A stretch of 64,000 nucleotides of DNA. It comes from CAYSFW01 sp050329935 (GTDB taxonomy: Bacteria > Pseudomonadota > Gammaproteobacteria > UWMA-0217). Positions 42,478 to 51,255 of the stretch are shown here, piece after piece. The DNA lies in the NCBI GenBank assembly GCA_050329935.1, contig JBHJOI010000067.1, positions 1 to 64,000 on the forward strand, given 5' to 3'. The number at the start of each line of letters is the position of its first letter. The first letter of the stretch is position 1. Both the position numbers and the translations under genes were made by a program. The notes beneath the pieces are model-generated. The model was not told the DNA's origin, ran no database searches, and saw only the letters and a program-made list of their open reading frames with translations.

Positions 42478-43704
42478 GTGAGTCGCCGTATGTCAGTCAT
42501 TGCCGAGGCCTTGCGCCTAGCCGTACACCAGCACGCCCCGAATACCCTGATGGGTATGCAGCAACGGCTGTTCAGCGCCTGGTTCAATAGCTTTATCTAT
42601 AACCAGATCTGGGAGGATCCGCGGGTGGATCTGGAGGCGCTGCAATTGACGCCAGAGAGCCACGTGTTGACGATTGCGTCGGGCGGCTGCAACGTGCTGA
42701 ATTATCTCGCGCATGCCCCGGCTCGGGTGACCGCGATCGACCTCAACCCCTATCACCTCGCGTTGACGCGGCTCAAGTTGGCGGCGATGCGGCATTTGCC
42801 CGACCACGAGGCGTTCTACGATTTCTTCGGCCATGCCGACCGCGCGCATAACCTCACGAATTTCCAAACCTTCATCCGGCCACACCTCGATGCCGAGCTG
42901 GATGCGTTCTGGATGCGCCGCGACGTGTATGCTCGGCCGTTGGTGCGGATCTTCGAGCGCGGTCTCTACCGCAATACCCGCTTCGGCAATTTCATGCGGC
43001 TGCTGCATTGGATCGGCCGCCGGGGCGGGTTCCGGCCAGAGCGGTTGCTACATGCTCAAAGTCTCTATGAGCAGCAGGTGATTTTTCGTCAGCAGGTGGC
43101 GCCGTTTTTCGACAATTGGGTGGTTCGCACCCTGGGCAAGCTGCCGCTATCGGTATTCAGTCTCGGCATTCCGCCGCAGCAGTATGCGGCGATGCGCGAG
43201 CAGGGCAACCTGATCCAGCAGTACCGTGAGCGAGTCGAGCGCCTCGCCTGTCGGTTTCCTATTCGCGATAACTACTTCGCGTGGCAGGCGTTCAGTCACC
43301 GCTACGACCATGAGGCGCGTGAGGCGGTCCCCGACTACCTCAAGGCCGAGCACTACGCGAACATTCGCGCGCAACTGCACAAGGTCGATACGGTCCAGGG
43401 CTCATTGATCGACCATTTGGCGCGGCAAGCGGACCAGAGTCTCGATCGTTTCGTGTTCCTCGACGCGCAGGACTGGATGAGCGACGAGGCCTTGTGCCAG
43501 CTCTGGACGCAAATCGACCGGGTCGGTAAACCGGGCACGCGCATCGTGTTCCGCACCGCGGCCGCCGCTTCCCCGCTCGAGACGGCGTTGCCCGAGTCGC
43601 TGCGGGCGCGATTCGTGTACGAGCAGGAAACCTCGGAGGCCCTGTTCGGGCAGGATCGCTCGGCGATCTATGGCGGGTTCCATCTCTATCGCAAACCGGA
43701 CTGA
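42478..43704 (+). CDS. btaA: BtaA, diacylglycerol 3-amino-3-carboxypropyltransferase
   Basis: BtaA (DUF3419) transfers the aminocarboxypropyl group of S-adenosylmethionine to diacylglycerol, the first step of betaine lipid (DGTS) synthesis. The 408-residue frame begins at GTG 42478; an ATG at 42490 is an alternative start. Family blocks are clear: YNQIWEDPRVDLEALQLTPE, LTIASGGCNVLNYL (SAM site) and TAIDLNPYHLALTRLKL, then FFDNWVVRTLGKLPLSVFSL and RFVFLDAQDWMSDE. It is followed by a methyltransferase and a phosphoesterase in a tight cluster, and a Pho box lies upstream. Confidence 0.92.
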   Translation: MSRRMSVIAEALRLAVHQHAPNTLMGMQQRLFSAWFNSFIYNQIWEDPRVDLEALQLTPESHVLTIASGGCNVLNYLAHAPARVTAIDLNPYHLALTRLKLAAMRHLPDHEAFYDFFGHADRAHNLTNFQTFIRPHLDAELDAFWMRRDVYARPLVRIFERGLYRNTRFGNFMRLLHWIGRRGGFRPERLLHAQSLYEQQVIFRQQVAPFFDNWVVRTLGKLPLSVFSLGIPPQQYAAMREQGNLIQQYRERVERLACRFPIRDNYFAWQAFSHRYDHEAREAVPDYLKAEHYANIRAQLHKVDTVQGSLIDHLARQADQSLDRFVFLDAQDWMSDEALCQLWTQIDRVGKPGTRIVFRTAAAASPLETALPESLRARFVYEQETSEALFGQDRSAIYGGFHLYRKPD

Positions 43705-43707
43705 TCG

Positions 43708-44391
43708 ATGGACGCCGCCGCTCAGATGGATCGACAGTACCGCCTACAACGGTATGTTTACGACCTGTCGCGCAAATACTATCTGCTGGGGCGCGACACG
43801 CTGCTCGCCGAGATCCCGCTGCGACCCCGCGAGACGCTCCTCGAAGTCGGTTGCGGCACCGCGCGCAATCTCATTTTTCTGGCGCGAGCGCACTCCGAGG
43901 CGCGCTTGCACGGGCTTGACGCATCGGCACGGATGCTCGAAACGGCGCGGGGCAAGCTTGAGCGCCGAGCCTTGCGGGATCGCATCGAACTTCGTCAGGG
44001 CTTGGCGGAATCGGTTCGGCCGCGGGATTTCGGGCTGGCGGATCCGTTTGATCACATCCTGTTTCCATACGTACTGTCGATGATTCCCGATTGGCCGCGA
44101 GCGCTCGAGCACGCCTTGAGCGTCCTCAAGCCGGGTGGTTGGTTACATATCGTCGATTTCTCGGATCAGCAGGCGATGCCGCGGTGGTTTCGCGCGGGCT
44201 TGCTGCGATGGTTGGCGTGGTTTCACGTCCGGCCCGCACCGGATCTGCCGGATGCCCTGCACCGGCTCGCGGCTGATCGAGGGGACCACCTCGAACTTCG
44301 CCAGCTCGCCGGGCGCTACGCCCTGATTGCGCATTACCAGCGAGGGAGTAACCCCGATGACCCAGAACCCGAACTATCGCACTTATCGTAG
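43708..44391 (+). CDS. btaB: BtaB, betaine-lipid N-methyltransferase
   Basis: BtaB trimethylates the head group made by BtaA. The 227-residue class I methyltransferase begins MDAAAQMDRQYRLQRYVYDL, the usual start of BtaB-type proteins (YDLSRKYYLLGRD). The SAM motif I is LLEVGCGTARNLIFLA, motif II follows at LHGLDASARMLE, and later GGWLHIVDFSDQ. It starts three bases after btaA and overlaps the next gene by 35 bases. Confidence 0.9.
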   Translation: MDAAAQMDRQYRLQRYVYDLSRKYYLLGRDTLLAEIPLRPRETLLEVGCGTARNLIFLARAHSEARLHGLDASARMLETARGKLERRALRDRIELRQGLAESVRPRDFGLADPFDHILFPYVLSMIPDWPRALEHALSVLKPGGWLHIVDFSDQQAMPRWFRAGLLRWLAWFHVRPAPDLPDALHRLAADRGDHLELRQLAGRYALIAHYQRGSNPDDPEPELSHLS

Positions 44392-45166
44392 CATCTGGAT
44401 TTCCGACACCCACCTCGGGTCGCGCGGTAGCAAGGCCTCGTTTCTGCTCGATTTTCTGCGTCACAACCACGCTCAGCACCTCTACCTGGTGGGCGATATC
44501 GTCGATGGCTGGCAGTTACGCAAACGTTGGTACTGGGACGCTTACCACGATCAAATCCTGCATCTACTGTTCGAGCGCGCCCAAGCGGGTTGCAAGATCA
44601 CCTACGTGAGCGGGAATCACGACGAATTCATTCGACCCTTCATACACCATCGGATCTCGGCGATCGATCTCGAGGACGAGGTCATTCACACGACCGCCGA
44701 CGGGCGTCGATTTCTGGTTTTGCACGGTGATCAATTCGACGGCGTCATGCAGTTCGCGCGCTGGCTGGCCAGGATTGGCGACTGGGCGTACGAACATCTG
44801 CTGGCGCTGAACACGGTGTACAACCGGTTGCGCCAATGGCTCGGCTATCCCTACTGGTCACTTTCGGCCTACCTTAAGCACAAGACCAAGTCGGCCGTGA
44901 ATTTTATCTCGGCATTCGAGGAAACGCTTGCGCGCGAGGCCAAGCGCCGCGCGCTGGACGGGGTAATCTGCGGGCATATCCACCACGCCGAGATTCGCGA
45001 GATCGACGGCGTGCTCTATTGCAACGACGGCGATTGGGTCGAGAGCTGCACCGCCTTGATCGAGGCGTGGGATGGCACACTGCGGATCGAGCGCTGGGTC
45101 GAGGAGGCCGCGACGCGCGCGACGGCGACGGCGACGGCAACCGTTCCGGGGCAATCGCGCGTTTGA
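44357..45166 (+). CDS. plcP: Metallophosphoesterase, PlcP-type phospholipase C
   Basis: A 269-residue calcineurin-like phosphoesterase; ATG at 44357 (MTQNPNYRTYRSIWISDTHL) follows GAGGGA. The metal motifs are complete: SDTHLGSRG, GDIVDGW, SGNHDEFIRP and GHIHHAEI. In databases such proteins are often called UDP-2,3-diacylglucosamine diphosphatase (LpxH), but in rhizobia and marine bacteria the group next to btaA or glycolipid genes is PlcP, which hydrolyses membrane phospholipids during phosphate starvation. Operon context and the Pho box favour PlcP. The C-terminus has a short Ala-Thr repeat (residues about 255-263, from a GACGGC-type repeat at 45119-45136). Confidence 0.85.
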   Translation: MTQNPNYRTYRSIWISDTHLGSRGSKASFLLDFLRHNHAQHLYLVGDIVDGWQLRKRWYWDAYHDQILHLLFERAQAGCKITYVSGNHDEFIRPFIHHRISAIDLEDEVIHTTADGRRFLVLHGDQFDGVMQFARWLARIGDWAYEHLLALNTVYNRLRQWLGYPYWSLSAYLKHKTKSAVNFISAFEETLAREAKRRALDGVICGHIHHAEIREIDGVLYCNDGDWVESCTALIEAWDGTLRIERWVEEAATRATATATATVPGQSRV

Positions 45167-45364
45167 GCGGCGGCGCGCGATTGCCGTCGGCTGGCCACCC
45201 GATGCGCATCGGCGACGCCCTGCGCGCTTGAGTCAACGACATGAGCGCTGGGCGTGTTCGCCGGGCGGTGGTCAAGTAGGCGCTGCGATCGCTCACGCAA
45301 TCGATACGCGCACCGGGTGCTGGGGGTGGCGACTGCCGCGGTGCATTCCGGCTATCATGGTCTC

Positions 45365-46927
45365 ATGCCAGCACTTGACCCCATCAGCCTCAGCTTGTTC
45401 GCGCGCCGCGTCGAGGCAATCTGCGCGGAGATGGGCGCCAAGCTCATGCGCGCGGCGTTCTCGCCGAATATTCGCGATCGCCTCGACTTTTCTTGTGCGT
45501 TGTTCGACGCCCGCGGCGAGCTGTTGGCGCAGGCGGCGCATATCCCGGTTCACCTGGGCAGCATGGCCTTTGCGATGCGCGATGTCGTCAACGCCGTGTC
45601 GTGGTCGCCGGGCGACCAACTGATCCTGAATGACCCGTTCCTCGGCGGCACGCATCTGCCCGATGTGACGTTGGTTACCCCGATATTCTCCGCGGACGTG
45701 TTGATGGGGTTCGTCGCCAACCGCGCGCATTACGCCGATATCGGTGCCGCGCGTCCTGGGTCGATGCCACTCGCGGAGCGGCTCCAGGACGAAGGTGTGT
45801 TGATTTCTCCGCAAAAAGTGATCGAAGCCGGCGTACCCGTCGATGCGGTCGTCGAGCGACTGGTGCGGGCGACTCGCAACGCGCGCGATACCCTGGGCGA
45901 CCTGAACGCGCAACTCGCCTGCAACCGGCTCGGGGTCGAGCGCACCCAGGCACTGCTGGCTCGGATGGGCCTTGAAGACTTCGTGCACGCGAGCGCCGCA
46001 CTGAACGACTACGGCGAGCGCCTGATGCAAGCGCTCTTAATGGAACTGCCGGCGGGGCGATTCGAGTTCGAGGATGTGCTTGAGGATGACGGCTTTGGGA
46101 ACGAGGATCTCCCGATCCAAGTGTGTCTTGAAGTGCGACAGAGTCGATTGCGCGTCGATTTCACCGGTACCGCTCCTCAAACGCGCGGCAACGTGAATTG
46201 CCCGCTCGCGGTGACCGCTGCTGGCGTGTGGTACGCGCTACGGTGTCTATTGCCCGCCGAAACCCCCGCTTGCGCCGGCGTATTCAGGCCGATCGAGCTG
46301 CGGGTGCCAGTGGGTTCACTGTTGAACGCACGCTTTCCGGCGGCGGTCGCGGCGGGAAATGTCGAAACCAGTACGCGGGTCGTCGATGTGATGCTTGGTG
46401 CTCTGGCGCTGGCACTGCCCGAGCGCATCCCGGCGGCGAGTCAGGGCACGATGAACAACGTCGCGATGGGTGCCGACGGTGCGTCAAGCTGGGGTTATTA
46501 CGAGACGCTTGCCGGCGGCACGGGCGGCGGCCCGCTCGAAGTCGGGCACGCCGCGGTGCAGTCCCATATGACGAATACCCGCAATACGCCGGTCGAGGTG
46601 TTGGAGGCGCGCTATCCCGTGCGCGTCCGCCGCTATGCGCTGCGTGCGGATTCCGGCGGCGCCGGTTTGCGCAAAGGTGGCGACGGATTGATACGAAAGT
46701 TCGAGTTTCTCGAGCCCACGGCGGTGACGTTGCTGACCGAGCGCCGCCGCCGCGTGCCCTGGGGGTTGGCGGGTGGCGCCGCCGGCCAGCCGGGACGCAA
46801 CCTGTTGAACGGTCGCGAAATGCCGGCGAAATGCGAATTCACCGTGCATCCCGGCGACACCGTGACCATCGAGACACCGGGTGGCGGCGGCTGGGGCGTT
46901 ATGCCATCAACATCGGATAACTCATGA
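45365..46927 (+). CDS. Hydantoinase B/oxoprolinase family protein
   Basis: A 520-residue protein of the HyuB family; ATG at 45365 (MPALDPISLSLFARRVEAIC) is the family start. Visible blocks are RAAFSPNIRDRLDFSCALFD, AQAAHIPVHLGSM, LNDPFLGGTHLPDV and FVANRAHYADIGAARPGSMP, then GNVETSTRVVDVMLGALA, and SQGTMNNVAMG. These enzymes are normally ATP-dependent with a HyuA partner and open hydantoin or 5-oxoproline rings. No HyuA gene is next to it, so either the partner is distant or the protein has another use. DUF3301 follows with a four-base overlap. Confidence 0.9.
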   Translation: MPALDPISLSLFARRVEAICAEMGAKLMRAAFSPNIRDRLDFSCALFDARGELLAQAAHIPVHLGSMAFAMRDVVNAVSWSPGDQLILNDPFLGGTHLPDVTLVTPIFSADVLMGFVANRAHYADIGAARPGSMPLAERLQDEGVLISPQKVIEAGVPVDAVVERLVRATRNARDTLGDLNAQLACNRLGVERTQALLARMGLEDFVHASAALNDYGERLMQALLMELPAGRFEFEDVLEDDGFGNEDLPIQVCLEVRQSRLRVDFTGTAPQTRGNVNCPLAVTAAGVWYALRCLLPAETPACAGVFRPIELRVPVGSLLNARFPAAVAAGNVETSTRVVDVMLGALALALPERIPAASQGTMNNVAMGADGASSWGYYETLAGGTGGGPLEVGHAAVQSHMTNTRNTPVEVLEARYPVRVRRYALRADSGGAGLRKGGDGLIRKFEFLEPTAVTLLTERRRRVPWGLAGGAAGQPGRNLLNGREMPAKCEFTVHPGDTVTIETPGGGGWGVMPSTSDNS

Positions 46928-47259
46928 AGCATCTCATCATCATCGCCTTGCTGGGACTCGGTTTTTGGTTCTGGCTCAATAACCTGCGAGCGCGGGAACT
47001 GGCCATCAAGATCGGCGCGGAGAGCTGCAAGTCCCTGGCGGTGCAGTTCTTGGACGATACGGTATCCATCAATCGAATGGGCGTTGGGCGCGAACCCGAG
47101 GGGTATCTGTCGCTGCAACGCGTGTACCGCTTCGAGTTCAGTGTCGATGGCGTTGAGCGCCGCGAGGGGCGGGTTGCGATGCAAGGTATGCGGATCAAGG
47201 CGGTGCATCTCGATCACCCGGACGGACCGATCGTCATGCAGCCGCGGCTGGAGAGCTAA
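46924..47259 (+). CDS. DUF3301 family membrane-anchored protein
   Basis: A 111-residue protein with one N-terminal helix (HLIIIALLGLGFWFWLNNL, 3-21) and a small periplasmic or cytoplasmic domain: ARELAIKIGAESCKSLAVQF, LSLQRVYRFEFSVDGVERR, and the C-terminal GMRIKAVHLDHPDGPIVM. This is the DUF3301 pattern of gammaproteobacteria; function unknown. The start overlaps the hydantoinase stop by four bases (ATGA). Confidence 0.85.
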   Translation: MKHLIIIALLGLGFWFWLNNLRARELAIKIGAESCKSLAVQFLDDTVSINRMGVGREPEGYLSLQRVYRFEFSVDGVERREGRVAMQGMRIKAVHLDHPDGPIVMQPRLES

Positions 47260-47271
47260 GACCGTGGCCGA

Positions 47272-47298
47272 GTACCGGTTTCGCGGTGAAACCGGTAC
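47272..47298. terminator. Perfect 11-bp hairpin between convergent genes
   Basis: GTACCGGTTTC (47272-47282) and GAAACCGGTAC (47288-47298) form a perfect stem with a five-base loop. It lies between the DUF3301 stop and the stop of the convergent membrane gene. There is no T-run on either side, so it is either a bidirectional terminator of the non-classical type or an RNA-stabilising hairpin. Confidence 0.6.
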
Positions 47299-47309
47299 CC
47301 GCGGTTGAA

Positions 47310-47585
47310 TCAGAACACCATCTTGTCCAGAAATATGACCATCGGCACGAACAAGGTCGCGGCGATCAGCACCTTGGAGGGGCAGCGCATGATGGACATA
47401 CCCTTGAAGATTACCAGCCCACCGACCAGTCCGTAGATCAGGATGAGCAGTGCGGGACCGGCGTTGACCGTGGAGCTACCGAGGCCCAGCAGTGCTGCCA
47501 GGACAACGATGGCAAGCGCAGCGCTGTAAAGGACAGCGAACAGCTTATTCGGTAACCAGCAATCTCGCGGTTCTGTCAGTACCAT
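47310..47585 (-). CDS. Small membrane protein, 91 residues
   Basis: The product has three hydrophobic segments: LFAVLYSAALAIVVLAALLG, ALLILIYGLVGGLVIFKGM, and VLIAATLFVPMVIFLDKMVF. The ATG at 47585 has GAGG upstream. No cofactor motif is visible. I do not recognise the family. It is convergent with DUF3301 and ends after the strong hairpin. Confidence 0.65.
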   Translation of the reverse strand: MVLTEPRDCWLPNKLFAVLYSAALAIVVLAALLGLGSSTVNAGPALLILIYGLVGGLVIFKGMSIMRCPSKVLIAATLFVPMVIFLDKMVF

Positions 47586-48086
47586 AATAATATCCTCATA
47601 TATGAGTCAGAACGTTTGCATATTAGCATGTTGTAATTAACACACAAACAGTTGTTTGAATCTTTGACATTTTTCACAAAACCAAGGGCCTTCAGGCCAT
47701 TATGTGCAGTTGTTAACAATCCGTCGTCGGATTGTCGGGCCTGCGGAGGTCGGTATTCGCCATCAAGCAATACGCCACAGAGAGGCGTTCACGGATATGG
47801 CGTAAACGGATAACCTCGCGAATCGAACCCGGAATAGCTCCGCTGCGCATGCGGTGGCGTCGTGGCTGGCGCCGGGTGATGAGATCGACTCGCAATGCGG
47901 TCGCGCGATCGGCGATCAGGTCAAGAATCGGTGACTGAGATCTCCGATAGCTGCGCCCCTCACAACAAAACGTGAAATCCGTCTAGGAATTCGTAGGGCC
48001 TTTCTGATTTCATCTTCGTCGTGATTCAACAAACTACGTCACATTTCGTAGTATCTCAGGAATAAACAATACCAAGGGATCCAGGC
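47586..48086. other. Non-coding region upstream of the FHA gene
   Basis: These 501 bases separate divergent genes. The left 120 bases are A/T-rich and probably hold the promoter of the small membrane protein. A short hairpin CAATCCG-TCGT-CGGATTG lies at 47717-47734. Bases 47740-47940 have open frames on both strands without a recognisable product. The last 150 bases are again A/T-richer and should contain the promoter of the FHA gene. Confidence 0.5.
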
Positions 48087-49175
48087 GTGAGATCGACCAG
48101 CTCAGTCGCGGGTGAACCGCAAGCCACACCGACCAGATTGCCTACCGCGTGGCGGCGTGGCGAAGACTCCGCTACCCCGGGTCTCACCGATGAAGCCGCG
48201 GCGTTGTCAAGCATTCGGGCGTTTCTCAAGGCGTTTGTCGAGCGCGCCGAGGCCGAGTCGCTTCACCCTAGCGTGGAGTTCCCCTTGGCTCACTACGGTA
48301 CGGTGCCCAATCTCGTGCAAGGGCACTACTCACTTGAATCTCGAGCCCATGCGCTGAATCATCGCGTGATTTTCCGGTGCCAGTTGCAGAGTCCGGATGT
48401 GGCGCGGTTTCAGTTTCCGCATGCCGGACTCGATATGCGTTTCGTCAACGAGTTGCGCCAGCATGGATTGAAAATTCTTAATTCGCGTCTGGTGGGTCTC
48501 AATTCGTCGAGTCAGCGCGCGATGTTCGAGGTCGCCGGAGATATTCCGGTGATGATCGTGTTTGCGGCTTCGGCACACAGCGGCGCCGTCGACCTTTGGA
48601 TCAGCAATTTCGGTGATCTCGGCGGCAGTCGATATTCGCTGGCACCCGAACGGGTAACGGCGGCGCTATTACAAGATCTGGAGCGGTTTATTTTGCGTGA
48701 GAATACGGATTTTCTCGCTTATGCGGACTACATCGGTGAATCCGAGGGTTACAATCAGCTACAATTCCGGCTGGAGCAGGAGAGCCCTGATGACCCACGA
48801 CAGGGCGCGAGTGCAAGGATTCTGTCCTTTGAGGTTAATCCGTTGAGTCTAAGCAAGCGACTCGTCATCACCTATCGCAGTCACCGCATTGTGGTGGACG
48901 CGCAGAACACCACGTGCAGCATGGGTCGGCAATCCCCGGCCGATATCCACGTGCGTTCGCGTTTCGTGTCCCGTGATCATGCGAGCCTGACGTTCGAGAA
49001 CAACGAATTCGTATTGCACGATCACAGCAGCAATGGTTCCTACGTGAAACCGGAGGGCCAGCCCGCGGTGTTTGTGCAGCAAGGTAGCCATAAACTCGGC
49101 AAGCGTGGCTTCATCAGTTTGGGCGAGGAGATTTCGCCCGAGAACGCCAACGTGATTCTCTACGAGGTCGACTGA
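48087..49175 (+). CDS. FHA-domain protein with unknown N-terminal domain
   Basis: A 362-residue protein starting at GTG 48087, preceded by AAGGGA. The C-terminal part (about 262-360) is a forkhead-associated domain: CSMGRQSPADIHVRSRFVSR, DHASLTFENNEFVLHDHSSN and GSYVKPEGQP. Such domains bind phosphothreonine peptides. The N-terminal 250 residues, with FRCQLQSPDVARFQFPHAGL and LWISNFGDLGGSRYSLAPER, do not match a domain that I know. There is no signal peptide or membrane helix. A partner kinase is not encoded nearby. Confidence 0.8.
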   Translation: MRSTSSVAGEPQATPTRLPTAWRRGEDSATPGLTDEAAALSSIRAFLKAFVERAEAESLHPSVEFPLAHYGTVPNLVQGHYSLESRAHALNHRVIFRCQLQSPDVARFQFPHAGLDMRFVNELRQHGLKILNSRLVGLNSSSQRAMFEVAGDIPVMIVFAASAHSGAVDLWISNFGDLGGSRYSLAPERVTAALLQDLERFILRENTDFLAYADYIGESEGYNQLQFRLEQESPDDPRQGASARILSFEVNPLSLSKRLVITYRSHRIVVDAQNTTCSMGRQSPADIHVRSRFVSRDHASLTFENNEFVLHDHSSNGSYVKPEGQPAVFVQQGSHKLGKRGFISLGEEISPENANVILYEVD

Positions 49176-49191
49176 TCGCGTCGTGGCGCGA

Positions 49192-50409
49192 TCAACCGAA
49201 AAGCTTGTCGAAGATTCGGAAGCCAGCAATATAAGTTCCGGTCGCGGCGCCGATCGAGCTCAGCACGAATACCAGCAGCACGCGTGAAACGCGGTTTTTC
49301 CACCAGCCGCTCCAATGTGCCGTGTCCGTTCGCAGGTGCCCAAAGTCCGCCACCACGGGGCGTCGCACCAGCAACTCGACCAATCCCGTCAACATGCCAA
49401 TGCCGATCGCGGGGTGCAAGGTGGTGAGTGGCGCGCCGACAAACGCGGACGCGACAGTCAGCGGGTGTCCCGCCGCTATGATTGTGCCCACGGCCGCCAG
49501 CCCGCCGGTGATGAGTACCCAGTCGAACACCAGTTGCCATCCGATCTCGGGACCGCGCGCGAAGCCGACCACGAAGCCGCCGACGATCAGCAATAGAATG
49601 ATCCAGGGCAAAAGCCGAACAAAGAGTCCCGACGGTGGCAGCTGGTTGAGTTGAGCCAGCTCGTGCTCGACCGCAGGCGGCGCGGGATTGGCGCTTTCGA
49701 GCGTTTTCAGGTGCTCGGTCAATCCCTTGAGGTGGCCAGCACCGACCACCGCAAGCAGATGTCGCGGCTGTCCGGTGCGTGCGAGCTCGAACAGGTGGAG
49801 TGCCATGTAGCGGTCGCGTTCCGCGATCAGCGGGCGATAGATCTCCTGCGATTGTTCCGAGAACTCCTGAAACGTGCTTTCGAGGACGTCGCCTTGCTTG
49901 AGCCGTTCGATGTCCTGCTCCTCGATCTTTTCCCGGGTGATCGCGCTGGCCACGAGTCCGGCGAAGATCGTCGAGCGCTTCCACCACGGCACCGACCGAT
50001 ACACGCGCTTTAGCGTGATACCAATCTCGCGATCAATCACGTGCAGCGGGAGACCGTGTTGATCGCTAGCACGCATCGCGGCGCGCATTTCGGCACCAGG
50101 ATCGATCCCGAACTGCTCCGCGAGGCGTTGCTGAAACGCGCCAAGCGCCAAGCTCGCGAGCACCATCGCGGCCTTGCCTTCGCGCACCACGCGAAACAGA
50201 TCCATTCGCGCCAGATGGTCGGGATCCTGCAACTGGGTGTGCCGGCTTTCGCACAGTTCGATTGCAACCTGATCGTACTCACCGCTGTCGAGCAGGCGGG
50301 TGACGGTTTCGGCGCTCTGGCGCGAGACGTGCGCGGTGCCGAGCAGGGTGATGGGCCGGCCTTGCACCTCGAGGGTGACCAGCGGCTCGGAGTGTTCTTG
50401 ATCGTGCAT
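49192..50409 (-). CDS. TraB/PrgY family membrane protein
   Basis: A 405-residue protein. The N-terminal TraB domain has the family motifs LLGTAHVSRQSAETVTRLL, VAIELCESRHTQLQD and LPLHVIDREIGITLKR, and the conserved AVVGAGHLKGL near residue 240. The C-terminal part has four or five membrane helices (LPWIILLLIVGGFVVGFARG and following). Enterococcal TraB/PrgY reduces pheromone activity; the wider family may be metalloproteases of the EreA/ChaN type. Its bacterial role is unknown. Confidence 0.9.
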   Translation of the reverse strand: MHDQEHSEPLVTLEVQGRPITLLGTAHVSRQSAETVTRLLDSGEYDQVAIELCESRHTQLQDPDHLARMDLFRVVREGKAAMVLASLALGAFQQRLAEQFGIDPGAEMRAAMRASDQHGLPLHVIDREIGITLKRVYRSVPWWKRSTIFAGLVASAITREKIEEQDIERLKQGDVLESTFQEFSEQSQEIYRPLIAERDRYMALHLFELARTGQPRHLLAVVGAGHLKGLTEHLKTLESANPAPPAVEHELAQLNQLPPSGLFVRLLPWIILLLIVGGFVVGFARGPEIGWQLVFDWVLITGGLAAVGTIIAAGHPLTVASAFVGAPLTTLHPAIGIGMLTGLVELLVRRPVVADFGHLRTDTAHWSGWWKNRVSRVLLVFVLSSIGAATGTYIAGFRIFDKLFG

Positions 50410-50450
50410 GAATTACCTTGAAGTCTTGGACGCGACGGGGGCGCGTCGGG

Positions 50451-51071
50451 CTACCACATCAAATCGTCCGGAACCTCGTATTCTGCATAAGGATCGTCGG
50501 CGCTGAGCGTATCGATGGCGGTCTTTTGCGTGATCAGGATTTTTTTGGGATCGAGTTCAAGAATCTGTGCAGTGATGGCACTGGGAATCAGGCAGCGTTT
50601 GCCGTCGAGAAAGGTGATGACCAAGTCTCCGGCGAGGAGTTGCTGGCGTTGTGCGGCGGTCACGTAGATCCGCTTGATGTTGGTGCCGACCTGGAACTGA
50701 AACGGCACATCGGCGTCCGGTGCGTTCAGCGTGTGCGCCTGGATCAATGCCGCGAGTTTGGGCTTGTTGGCCTTGCGTCGCGCCGCGAGTTCGGCTTTTC
50801 GTTGTGCCTCCTCCTGTTCGGCCTTTGCCTTGGCGGCGTAGGCGGCTTTCAGGTCCTCGGCGGGCGTCGGCCGCGTGGCGGGGCGTGGCGCGGGCGGCGG
50901 CGCGGGTTTGGCCACTTTGGGTGGCAGCTTACCCTTGGCCTTTGTTTGCGGCTTCGGCTTGCCGGCTTTGGGTAGATCCTTGGGGCGCGGTTTCGACGCT
51001 TGTTCCAGCTGTTCCTGAGTGATCAGTCCGGCCTTCAAGAGTTGTTCCTGGAGCGCGTTTTTCATCGTCAT
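50451..51071 (-). CDS. DUF2058 family protein (YaiL-like)
   Basis: A 206-residue nucleoprotein-like protein. The start MTMKNALQEQLLKAGLITQE and the following QLEQASKPRPKDLPK are typical of YaiL/DUF2058. The middle is a long Lys/Ala/Pro-rich linker (about 25-90), and the C-terminal domain has IYVTAAQRQQLLAGDLVITF and KRCLIPSAITAQILELDP. The E. coli homologue has been linked to ribosome or RNA-associated work, but the function is not settled. The ATG overlaps the stop of the truncated ABC-transporter frame by four bases. Confidence 0.87.
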   Translation of the reverse strand: MTMKNALQEQLLKAGLITQEQLEQASKPRPKDLPKAGKPKPQTKAKGKLPPKVAKPAPPPAPRPATRPTPAEDLKAAYAAKAKAEQEEAQRKAELAARRKANKPKLAALIQAHTLNAPDADVPFQFQVGTNIKRIYVTAAQRQQLLAGDLVITFLDGKRCLIPSAITAQILELDPKKILITQKTAIDTLSADDPYAEYEVPDDLMW

Positions 51072-51230
51072 GCTTGCTGGAGGTTTCCGTAAAGTCGCTG
51101 ATACATCCCTGCGCCACGCATCAGCGCGCCGTGCGCGCCATGTTCTATCACACGCCCACGGTCAATAACAAACACCGGGTAGGCACGATTCATGGCGCGG
51201 CGGTGATGGGCGGCGATCGATGTCGGGTGT
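51068..51230 (-). pseudogene. Remnant of an ABC exporter ATPase domain (C-terminal end)
   Basis: The last 50 codons before the stop at 51068 read like the end of an MsbA-type exporter: a degenerate IAHR-like switch (IAAHHRRAMN), then YPVFVIDRGRVIEHGAHGAL and MYQRLYGNLQQA. The Walker and signature motifs are missing, and upstream the same frame runs antisense to a different coding pattern. The stop still overlaps the DUF2058 start as ATGA, which shows the old operon order. I read this as the remnant of a deletion. Confidence 0.65.
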
Positions 51231-51255
51231 AGGCGCGGCGCTCGCCGCGCAGCCA

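Noticed and set aside
45119..45136. GACGGC short tandem repeat, considered as a phase-variable tract
   Set aside because: The unit is a multiple of three within the plcP end and has only about three copies; slippage would change only an Ala/Thr tail.
47713..47938. Arg-rich open frames on both strands, considered as a transposase fragment
   Set aside because: No DDE or HUH motif, no inverted repeats, and no matching family known to me.
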